Below, one piece after another: positions 1 through 5,192 of a stretch of DNA of 7,879 nt. Source of the stretch: JAZFSZ01 sp036446455. GTDB lineage: Bacteria > Pseudomonadota > Gammaproteobacteria > Acidiferrobacterales > JAJDNE01. The notes beneath the pieces are model-generated. The model was given only the letters and a program-made list of their open reading frames with translations. It was not told where the DNA came from and did not search any database. Location of the stretch: positions 1-7,879 of the forward strand of contig JAZFSZ010000143.1 of the NCBI GenBank assembly GCA_036446455.1, read 5' to 3'. Position numbers and translations under genes: made by a program. The first letter of the stretch is position 1. Every line of letters begins with the position of its first letter.

Positions 1-989
1 ACACCCGCTATGGAACGGTATTGCTGGCAACCATACAGGCCGGCGCCATTGCTTCGGGTCTGCAAGCACAAACAGCCGGTGGCATGCCGGTGGTGTCGGC
101 AGTGGGAATGGGTTTTATCCTTACGACCATTGTAACGCTGGTGACAGGTACCATGTTCCTCATGTGGTTGGGCGAACAGATGACGGAACGGGGTATTGGT
201 AATGGTATCTCGATGATTATTTTCGCCGGTATTGTTGCCGGATTGCCCGGGGCAATTGCAACAACGCTGGATTTAACAAGTCGCGGTACGTTCCAGCCGC
301 TGTTTGTATTGTTGCTGTTTGTGATTGTCGCGGCGGTTACTGGCTTCGTGGTGTTTGTCGAGCGGGGTCAGCGACGAATCACGGTAAATTATGCCAAGCG
401 TCAGCAGGGGCGGCGCATGATTGGCGGGCAAACCAGCCACTTGCCGCTGAAAGTGAATATGGCCGGCGTGATTCCACCGATATTTGCCTCCAGCATTATC
501 CTGTTTCCGGGCACCGTAGCGAGTGTGCTGGGGCAACAGGAAGGCATGACCTGGCTGCGCGATCTGGCGACGACCATTGCGCCGGGCCAGCCGTTGTATG
601 TCGTGATGTATGCAGCGGCAATTATATTTTTCTGTTTCTTCTATACGGCGTTGCAGTTCAACCCGAAGGATACAGCAGATAATTTGAAGAAATCCGGTGC
701 CTTTGTGCCGGGAATCCGGCCAGGCGAGCAGACGGCCCGTTATATCGATGGCGTGATGTCACGACTGACACTGGGTGGGGCCACGTACATCACCGCGGTA
801 TGTCTGTTGCCGGAATTTATGATTATCAAGTGGAACGTGCCTTTCTATTTTGGTGGTACGTCCCTGCTTATTATTGTTGTGGTCGCAATGGATTTTATGA
901 ACCAGGTGCAGACACACGTGATGTCGCGTCAGTATGAGAGCCTGTTGAAAAAGGCCAATCTTACCGGCGGCATGGGAATATCCCGATAA
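1..989 (+). CDS. secY: Protein translocase subunit SecY, 3' part (5' end outside window)
   Basis: SecY is the central channel subunit of the SecYEG translocon in the inner membrane, through which unfolded preproteins pass, driven by SecA or the ribosome. The reading frame is already open at base 3 (TRYGTVLLATIQA), so the gene begins upstream. About 328 residues are visible, roughly the last three quarters of a protein of about 440. Seen directly are the family stretches MWLGEQMTERGIGNGIS, VVFVERGQRR, NYAKRQQGRR, LPLKVNMAGVIP, the cytoplasmic loop NLKKSGAFVPGIRPGEQT, and VPFYFGGTSLLI. Several hydrophobic segments alternate with these loops, as expected for the later membrane helices. The product ends LKKANLTGGMGISR and stops at TAA. 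The next gene, rpmJ, starts 29 bases later, the usual end of a proteobacterial spc operon. Nothing looks damaged. Identification is very secure; only the missing 5' end limits it. Confidence 0.98.
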   Translation, partial: TRYGTVLLATIQAGAIASGLQAQTAGGMPVVSAVGMGFILTTIVTLVTGTMFLMWLGEQMTERGIGNGISMIIFAGIVAGLPGAIATTLDLTSRGTFQPLFVLLLFVIVAAVTGFVVFVERGQRRITVNYAKRQQGRRMIGGQTSHLPLKVNMAGVIPPIFASSIILFPGTVASVLGQQEGMTWLRDLATTIAPGQPLYVVMYAAAIIFFCFFYTALQFNPKDTADNLKKSGAFVPGIRPGEQTARYIDGVMSRLTLGGATYITAVCLLPEFMIIKWNVPFYFGGTSLLIIVVVAMDFMNQVQTHVMSRQYESLLKKANLTGGMGISR

Positions 990-1018
990 GGCCCGGGTTG
1001 AACGATTAGGAGAACGAT

Positions 1019-1132
1019 ATGAAAGTCAGAGCTTCTGTTAAAAAGATGTGCCGCAACTGCCGAATCGTCCGGCGCAAGCGCGTGGTACGGGTGATTTGTT
1101 CCGATCCCACCCACAAGCAGCGTCAGGGATAG
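1019..1132 (+). CDS. rpmJ: 50S ribosomal protein L36 (bL36, zinc-binding form)
   Basis: This 37-codon gene reads MKVRASVKKMCRNCRIVRRK, continues RVVRVICSDPTHKQRQG, and stops at TAG. L36 is the smallest large-subunit protein and helps organise 23S rRNA late in 50S assembly. The four zinc ligands of the C+ type are present: C11, C14, C27 and H32. The length matches the family (37-38 residues). The start is fixed by an AGGAGA ribosome binding site at 1008-1013, six bases before the ATG, and by the conserved MKVRASVKK beginning. It lies 29 bases after secY and about 100 bases before rpsM, as in other gammaproteobacteria. A zinc-type L36 is the form that Zur-regulated C- paralogues replace under zinc limitation in some bacteria; no such paralogue is visible here. 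Confidence 0.97.
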   Translation: MKVRASVKKMCRNCRIVRRKRVVRVICSDPTHKQRQG

Positions 1133-1152
1133 TCGGGAAGCGGTGTAATTAG

Positions 1153-1181
1153 TTGATTTTTAGGGTTTTGGACAGTATCCT
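1153..1181 (+). promoter_or_regulatory. Possible alpha-operon promoter (-35 TTGATT, -10 TATCCT)
   Basis: In the spacer before rpsM, TTGATT (1153-1158) and TATCCT (1176-1181) are separated by exactly 17 bases and each matches four of six consensus positions. Transcription would start near 1188, inside the loop of the hairpin described separately, so a promoter here and an intact leader hairpin cannot both serve the same transcript. The alpha operon may simply be read through from the spc operon upstream. This is a weak motif-based call. Confidence 0.2.
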
Positions 1182-1239
1182 TGCGCGTTTTCGCGCGCCA
1201 GGCGAGCGCTGACAGGACTTTGGGGGATTAGTGTAAATG
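1171..1239 (+). promoter_or_regulatory. Candidate alpha-operon leader: S4-binding translational operator before rpsM
   Basis: In E. coli, ribosomal protein S4 represses the alpha operon by binding a pseudoknot that covers the rpsM ribosome binding site. The same position here holds GTATCCT (1175-1181), which resembles the E. coli leader as I remember it. It is followed by a strong hairpin, GCGCG (1183-1187) with loop TTTT and CGCGC (1192-1196), extended by CCT (1179-1181) against AGG (1200-1202) with small irregularities. ATCC (1177-1180) can instead pair with GGAT (1225-1228), which overlaps the ribosome binding site GGGGGA (1222-1227), nine bases before the ATG. This alternative pairing would give a way to hide the site. 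Position and pairing are seen; S4 binding is inferred from the E. coli system. Confidence 0.5.
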
Positions 1240-1593
1240 GCCCGTATTTCAGGCATAAACATACCGACGCACAAACACGTCGAGATCGCATTGACAGCGA
1301 TTTATGGCATTGGTCGTCCTACCGCGCAACGCATTTGCGACTCCAGCAAGGTGAGGCGTAATACCAAGGTTAAGGATTTGTCGGATCCAGAAGTGGAAAC
1401 CCTGCGTCAGGAAGTAGCCAAGTGCGTGGTGGAAGGCGACTTGCGTCGCCAGGTCACCATGAATATCAAGCGACTGATGGATCTAGGCGCCTATCGCGGC
1501 ATACGCCACCGTCGCGGATTGCCGGTTCGTGGCCAGCGCACCAAAACCAATGCCCGCACCCGCAAGGGCCCGCGTCGTCCGATCAAGAGATAA
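1237..1593 (+). CDS. rpsM: 30S ribosomal protein S13 (uS13)
   Basis: S13 sits in the head of the small subunit, contacts the P-site tRNA and forms bridges to the 50S subunit. The 118-residue product has the same length as the E. coli protein. It shows the family beginning MARISGINIPTHKHVEIAL, the helix-two-turn-helix region AIYGIGRPTAQRI (about residues 22-34), and the basic tail with GIRHRRGLPVRGQRTKTNAR (about residues 89-108) and KGPRRPIKR at the end. The ATG is chosen because the protein starts at the conserved MARI and the strong site GGGGGA (1222-1227) lies nine bases upstream. It is the first gene of the alpha operon and follows a candidate S4-responsive leader. The stop codon lies in a short tandem repeat, TAAGGCCG twice (1591-1606). 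No abnormality is seen in the protein. Confidence 0.98.
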   Translation: MARISGINIPTHKHVEIALTAIYGIGRPTAQRICDSSKVRRNTKVKDLSDPEVETLRQEVAKCVVEGDLRRQVTMNIKRLMDLGAYRGIRHRRGLPVRGQRTKTNARTRKGPRRPIKR

Positions 1594-1606
1594 GGCCGTA
1601 AGGCCG
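1591..1606 (+). repeat. 8-bp tandem repeat spanning the rpsM stop codon
   Basis: TAAGGCCG occurs twice head to tail, the first copy beginning with the rpsM TAA stop. Related motifs (TAAGGCTG, TTAAGG) continue toward the rpsK ribosome binding site. This looks like small-scale duplication in the rpsM-rpsK spacer and has no evident function. Confidence 0.6.
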
Positions 1607-1644
1607 ATTGATTGAAATAAGGCTGATTAAGGAATTAAGTAGTT

Positions 1645-2028
1645 ATGGTAACCCGTAGCACCAAAAAGAAGGTGAAGAAGAATGTGACCGAAGGCATTGC
1701 CCATGTCCATGCTTCTTTTAACAACACCATTATCACCATCAGTGACCGTCAGGGAAATGTACTTAGCTGGGCGACCTGTGGTGGTGCCGGTTTCAGTGGT
1801 TCGCGCAAGAGCACGCCGTTTGCTGCGCAGGTTGCCGCAGAAAAGGCCGGTCGCAAGGCACAGGAATTCGGGTTGAAAACGCTGGAGGTGCGGGTTAAGG
1901 GCCCTGGTCCCGGCCGTGATTCCAGCATTCGCGCACTCAATGCCCTGGGCTATGAGATTTCCAGCATTACCGACGTGACATCCATTCCACACAATGGATG
2001 CCGCCCGTCCAAGCGCCGTCGCGTCTGA
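1645..2028 (+). CDS. rpsK: 30S ribosomal protein S11 (uS11)
   Basis: S11 lies on the platform of the small subunit near the E site and the 3' end of 16S rRNA. The product is 127 residues, against 129 in E. coli. The family signature is complete: GIAHVHASFNNTIITISDRQG (about residues 17-37), GSRKSTPFAAQVAAEKAG (about residues 52-69), VKGPGPGRDSSIRALNALG (about residues 88-106), and the C-terminal IPHNGCRPSKRRRV. The start ATG at 1645 follows an AAGGA site at about 1629-1633 with a somewhat long gap of 11 bases. It is 51 bases after rpsM and 21 bases before rpsD, within the alpha operon. The stop is TGA, so TGA is a true terminator in this genome. Nothing is unusual in the protein. Confidence 0.98.
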   Translation: MVTRSTKKKVKKNVTEGIAHVHASFNNTIITISDRQGNVLSWATCGGAGFSGSRKSTPFAAQVAAEKAGRKAQEFGLKTLEVRVKGPGPGRDSSIRALNALGYEISSITDVTSIPHNGCRPSKRRRV

Positions 2029-2049
2029 TATTAGAGGAGAGAAACTAAG

Positions 2050-2676
2050 GTGGCTCGTTATACAGGTTCCAAGTGTCGTCTTTGCCGTCGTGAAGGGGGC
2101 AAGCTCTACCTAAAGGGTGAGAAATGTTACAGCGATAAATGTGCCGTGGACAAGCGTGCTTATGCGCCGGGTCAGCACGGCCAGCGCCGTCGTCGCGTTT
2201 CCGACTACGGTCTACAACTGCGCGAAAAACAGAAACTGCGCAGCCTTTATGGCATCCTGGAGAAACAGTTTCGCAATTATTATGACGAAGCCGATCGCCG
2301 CAAGGGTTCAACCGGTGAAAACCTGTTGAAGCTACTTGAGGGGCGTTTGGACAATGTCGTATATCGCATGGGTTTTGGCGCCTCTCGCAACGAAGCCCGG
2401 CAGCTGGTACGTCATAATGGTGTAAAGATAAACGGTCGTCGCGCCAATATCCCCTCTTTCCAGGTTTCACCCGATGATGTTGTGGAGCTGACTGAACGCA
2501 CTGCGGCGCAACTGCGTGTCAAAGCCGCAATGGAAGCTACCGAGCAACGCGGTTTCCCGGACTGGGTGGAAGTGGATAGCAAGGCGATGAAGGGTACGTT
2601 CAAAACCGTGCCTGACCGTACCGACCTGCCTTCGGAAATAAACGAAGCGCTGGTGGTAGCACTTTATTCTAAATAA
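2050..2676 (+). CDS. rpsD: 30S ribosomal protein S4 (uS4), four-cysteine zinc form
   Basis: S4 starts assembly of the small-subunit body by binding the five-way junction of 16S rRNA and, in E. coli, represses its own operon. The product is 208 residues (E. coli 206) and keeps YAPGQHG, LREKQKLRSLYG, RNYYDEA, ENLLKLLEGRLDNVVYRMGFG, the S4 RNA-binding segment (about residues 98-165), and the C-terminal INEALVVALYSK. The N-terminus carries C9, C12, C26 and C31, the zinc-ligand spacing known from Thermus and Bacillus S4; E. coli S4 lacks this site. Translation starts at GTG because the protein begins with the conserved MARYTG and a strong AGAGGAG (2033-2039) lies ten bases before it. It is 21 bases after rpsK and 28 bases before rpoA. 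The zinc site is inferred from cysteine spacing, and the family call is certain. Confidence 0.98.
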   Translation: MARYTGSKCRLCRREGGKLYLKGEKCYSDKCAVDKRAYAPGQHGQRRRRVSDYGLQLREKQKLRSLYGILEKQFRNYYDEADRRKGSTGENLLKLLEGRLDNVVYRMGFGASRNEARQLVRHNGVKINGRRANIPSFQVSPDDVVELTERTAAQLRVKAAMEATEQRGFPDWVEVDSKAMKGTFKTVPDRTDLPSEINEALVVALYSK

Positions 2677-2704
2677 TTTATTCGGGACCAACGGAAGAAG
2701 TCTT

Positions 2705-3706
2705 ATGGAAAGTTCTGCAACGCAGTTCCTGAAACCTCGTCTGGTCAATGTGCAGACGATATCTGATACCCATGCCAAGGTAGTGCTTGAGCCCCTGGAG
2801 CGTGGATTTGGTCATACACTTGGTAATGCGCTCCGGCGTATTCTGCTTTCCAGTATGCCCGGCTCCGCAGTTACCGAGGTCAAGATCGATGGTGTATTGC
2901 ATGAATACTCCACCATTGAAGGGGTACAGGAAGACGTTATTGAAATTTTGCTGAACCTCAAGCAACTGGCCTTGCGTATGCACGGCCGCGAGTCGGTTAC
3001 CTTGATGTTGAATAAAAAGGGCAAGGGTCCGGTAACCGCCGCCGATATCCAGCTGGAACATGATGTCGAAATCGTCAACCCCGACCATGTCATCGCCAAC
3101 CTCACCAAAGATGGCGAGCTCAATATGGAGCTCACCGTTACCCGCGGTCGTGGTTACGTGCCTGTTGTTGCCGATGGCAGCGAAGAAGGCAAGACCATTG
3201 GTGTGATGCAGCTGGACGCCTCCTATAGCCCGGTGCGTCGCGTGGCTTACGATGTGGAAAATGCCCGCGTTGAACAGCGTACCGATCTGGACAAACTGGT
3301 GCTGGATATCGAGACCAACGGTTCCATTGATCCGGAAGAAGCGGTCCGCCGTGCTGCCAACATTCTACAGGACCAGATCTCGGTGTTCGTAGAGTTAAAA
3401 AGTGAAGACGGTGCCAAAGAAGAGAAGGCCGAGCCGCAGATGGATCCCATGTTATTGCGTCCGGTAGACGATCTCGAATTGACCGTACGATCAGCCAATT
3501 GCCTCAAGGCCGAGAATATTTTCTATATCGGTGATTTGATTCAGCGCACCGAAAATGAGCTGTTAAAAACTCCTAATCTTGGCAAGAAGTCCCTTACCGA
3601 GATCAAGGACGTTCTGGCCCAGCACGAATTGTCCCTGGGTATGAAACTGGAAAACTGGCCACCTAGCAATCTCAGGCAGGCAACCGGAAGTACCGAGACC
3701 GTCTAG
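2705..3706 (+). CDS. rpoA: DNA-directed RNA polymerase subunit alpha
   Basis: The alpha subunit forms the dimer on which RNA polymerase assembles, and its C-terminal domain contacts UP elements and activators. The product is 333 residues (E. coli 329). The N-terminal domain (about 1-235) contains the dimerisation helix GHTLGNALRRILLSS (36-50) with R44 and R45, and the segment LDASYSPVRRVAYDVENARVE. A charged linker (SEDGAKEEKAEPQ, about 233-245) leads to the C-terminal domain with LRPVDDLELTVRSANCLKAE (251-270). R262 corresponds to E. coli R265, the main DNA-contacting residue, and the helix-hairpin-helix LKTPNLGKKSLTEIKDVL (287-304) follows. A tail of roughly ten residues extends past the conserved LENWPPSNL. 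The start ATG follows GGAAG (2693-2697) by seven bases. It is the fourth gene of the alpha operon. Nothing is missing. Confidence 0.99.
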   Translation: MESSATQFLKPRLVNVQTISDTHAKVVLEPLERGFGHTLGNALRRILLSSMPGSAVTEVKIDGVLHEYSTIEGVQEDVIEILLNLKQLALRMHGRESVTLMLNKKGKGPVTAADIQLEHDVEIVNPDHVIANLTKDGELNMELTVTRGRGYVPVVADGSEEGKTIGVMQLDASYSPVRRVAYDVENARVEQRTDLDKLVLDIETNGSIDPEEAVRRAANILQDQISVFVELKSEDGAKEEKAEPQMDPMLLRPVDDLELTVRSANCLKAENIFYIGDLIQRTENELLKTPNLGKKSLTEIKDVLAQHELSLGMKLENWPPSNLRQATGSTETV

Positions 3707-3740
3707 ACGCGCTTCGGGTTAGATAGTAGGAGAAGATTCA

Positions 3741-4331
3741 ATGCGTCACCTCAAAAGCGGTCGCAAGTTCAATCGCACGAGCAGCCATCGCAAGGCCATG
3801 TTCCGGAATATGGCGGTAAGCCTGTTCCAGCACGAACAGATTAGCACTACCTTGCCCAAGGCCAAGGAATTGCGCCGCTTTGCCGAACCGCTGATTACTT
3901 TGGGCAAAAAGCCAAGTGTGGCCAATCGTCGACTGGCGTTTTCGCGTCTACGTGATCGCCAGGCGGTAACCAAGCTGTTTGATGATCTCGGCGTGCGTTT
4001 TCAGGAGCGCCCGGGTGGTTATTTGCGTATTCTGAAGACCGGTTTCCGTCCCAGTGATGCCGCCCCCATGGCAATTGTGCAGTTGGTAGAGATGAGACAG
4101 GACGCGGAAGACACTCCCTCAAAACCGAAAAAGGCCAAAGCGGCGCGGAAGGCGCCAGCTGAGAAGAAGACTGAGAAGAAGGAAGCAAAATCTGCTAAAG
4201 AGAAGGCAGAAAAGAAAACAGAAAAGAAGGATGCTAAAAAGACAACCAAGAAAGCGGCAACAAAAAAGGCAACAAAAAAGAAAACCGCCAAGAAAAAGGC
4301 CGCTAAAAAGAAAACAGGCAAAAAGAGCTGA
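3741..4331 (+). CDS. rplQ: 50S ribosomal protein L17 (bL17) with long lysine-rich C-terminal tail
   Basis: L17 binds 23S rRNA on the solvent side of the large subunit near the exit tunnel. Residues 1-120 are an ordinary L17 core: MRHLKSGRKFNRTSSHRKAM, NMAVSLFQHEQISTTLPKAKELRR, and the closing GGYLRILKTGFRPSDAAPMA. The E. coli protein stops soon after this point (127 residues), but this one continues to residue 196. About 33 of the last 76 residues are lysine, most others are Ala, Thr and Glu, and there are no aromatic residues. The tail contains a degenerate 16-residue duplication (141-156 and 157-172) and resembles the tails of histone-H1-like proteins. The frame is continuous and ends at TGA just before the operon terminator. 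The start follows AGGAGA (3728-3733) by seven bases. The core is certain; the tail's function is unknown, perhaps extra rRNA contact. Confidence 0.97.
   Translation: MRHLKSGRKFNRTSSHRKAMFRNMAVSLFQHEQISTTLPKAKELRRFAEPLITLGKKPSVANRRLAFSRLRDRQAVTKLFDDLGVRFQERPGGYLRILKTGFRPSDAAPMAIVQLVEMRQDAEDTPSKPKKAKAARKAPAEKKTEKKEAKSAKEKAEKKTEKKDAKKTTKKAATKKATKKKTAKKKAAKKKTGKKS
4161..4256 (+). repeat. 48-bp degenerate tandem duplication in the rplQ tail
   Basis: The two halves (4161-4208 and 4209-4256) encode 16-residue units that both start EKKTEKK and match at about 11 of 16 positions. Immediately afterwards a perfect 12-bp tandem repeat, GGCAACAAAAAA, occurs twice (4256-4267 and 4268-4279). The tail therefore seems to have grown by duplication of units that are multiples of three bases, which keeps the frame. 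Confidence 0.75.
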
Positions 4332-4346
4332 GTTTCAATCACGATT

Positions 4347-4379
4347 GTAAAAAAGCCGGGTATTGCCCGGCTTTTTTAC
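4347..4379. terminator. Rho-independent terminator after rplQ (likely bidirectional)
   Basis: GTAAAAAAGCCGGG (4347-4360) and its exact complement CCCGGCTTTTTTAC (4366-4379) flank a five-base loop, TATTG. The GC-rich core followed by six T residues is a classic intrinsic terminator. The six A residues on the other side make it work equally well on the - strand in principle. It lies 15 bases after the rplQ stop and marks the end of the alpha operon, separating it from the SAM hydrolase gene. Confidence 0.93.
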
Positions 4380-4401
4380 GCCCGCGGGCAGCTAGCAGCA
4401 G

Positions 4402-4410
4402 TGGTACACT
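4402..4410 (+). promoter_or_regulatory. Possible extended -10 promoter for the SAM hydrolase gene
   Basis: TGGTACACT fits the extended -10 pattern TGnTAnnnT. No -35-like hexamer lies at the right distance; the region is GC-rich (CCGCGG near 4382-4387). The element ends six bases before the ATG at 4417, so transcription would begin at or within a base or two of the start codon. No purine-rich ribosome binding site is present between the terminator and the ATG, which fits a leaderless message. Motif match only. Confidence 0.4.
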
Positions 4411-4416
4411 ATTACC

Positions 4417-5145
4417 ATGATCGTGCTGTATACCGACTTTGGCAGTCAGGATTCCTATGTCGGGCAACTGCACGCTGTATTGGCCCAACAGGCACCGGGT
4501 ATAGCTGTTATCGATTTATTTCACCACGTGCCCAATCACGACATCCGCGCGGGTGCCTATCTACTACCGAGTTTTGTTTCGGCGTTTCCCGAGAACACGG
4601 TCTTTATATGTGTGGTCGACCCCGGGGTGGGAAGCGAGCGTCGGCCGCTGATCTTGCGCGCTGACAATATCTGGTTTGTTGGGCCGGACAACGGTCTGTT
4701 CCAGATCCTGGCGCGACGCGCCAGTCAGGTCGAGTGTCTCACGATAGACTGGCGGCCCGACAAGCTTTCTCCGAGTTTTCATGGCCGTGACCTGTTTGCA
4801 CCGGTTGCTGCCATGCTGTCGCGTGGTGAGCTGCCGGACGCCACGCCGGTTGAGTTGCATACAGGGGAAGACGCGCAGTGGCCGGACGATCTTGCAGAGG
4901 TGGTTTACATTGATCATTTTGGTAATGCCATAACCGGCTATCGCGCCACGGCCTTGCCGCAGGATGCAAGTATTCGTATAAGCGGAAAATTACTGCGGCC
5001 TGCAAATACCTTTTCTGAAGTAACCAGAGGCACGGCATTCTGGTACGAAAATGCCAACGGTCTGGTCGAAATAGCAGTCAATCAGGGCCGTGCTGCCGAA
5101 CAACTGGCAATCAGGCTCGGTATGCTTTTTTCAGTTAATGCCTGA
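4417..5145 (+). CDS. S-adenosyl-L-methionine hydrolase (DUF62 / SAM hydroxide adenosyltransferase)
   Basis: Members of this family, which is related to the bacterial fluorinase and chlorinase, split S-adenosylmethionine with water into adenosine and methionine in the cytoplasm; their physiological role is poorly understood. The 242-residue product shows the whole family pattern: TDFGSQDSYVGQL (6-18), the substrate loop VVDPGVGSERR (66-76), VGPDNGLF (88-95), SFHGRDLFAPVAA (120-132) and YIDHFGNAITG (164-174). The catalytic Asp-Arg-His set described for archaeal DUF62 corresponds to D68, R75 and H122. Starting at 4417 gives the expected immediate beginning MIVLYTDFG. No ribosome binding site precedes it, and a possible extended -10 lies six bases upstream. 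It stands alone after the alpha-operon terminator, and a decayed transporter follows 47 bases later. The family call is strong; hydrolysis rather than halogenation is inferred from family frequency. Confidence 0.93.
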   Translation: MIVLYTDFGSQDSYVGQLHAVLAQQAPGIAVIDLFHHVPNHDIRAGAYLLPSFVSAFPENTVFICVVDPGVGSERRPLILRADNIWFVGPDNGLFQILARRASQVECLTIDWRPDKLSPSFHGRDLFAPVAAMLSRGELPDATPVELHTGEDAQWPDDLAEVVYIDHFGNAITGYRATALPQDASIRISGKLLRPANTFSEVTRGTAFWYENANGLVEIAVNQGRAAEQLAIRLGMLFSVNA

Positions 5146-5192
5146 GTCGTAACGGGTTTCAGGTAGCATTTAAAAAACAATAAGGAAAAATT

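Noticed and set aside
4019..4342. A - strand open frame rich in Phe and Ala opposite the rplQ tail.
   Set aside because: The Phe-rich composition is the direct complement of the AAG/AAA lysine codons. It is a shadow and not a membrane protein.
4381..4388. The 8-bp palindrome CCCGCGGG as an operator site.
   Set aside because: Too short and GC-rich to distinguish from chance, with no second copy nearby.
4401..4664. An 87-codon + strand frame overlapping the start of the SAM hydrolase gene.
   Set aside because: It lies in a different frame from the clearly conserved DUF62 protein and shows no motif of its own.
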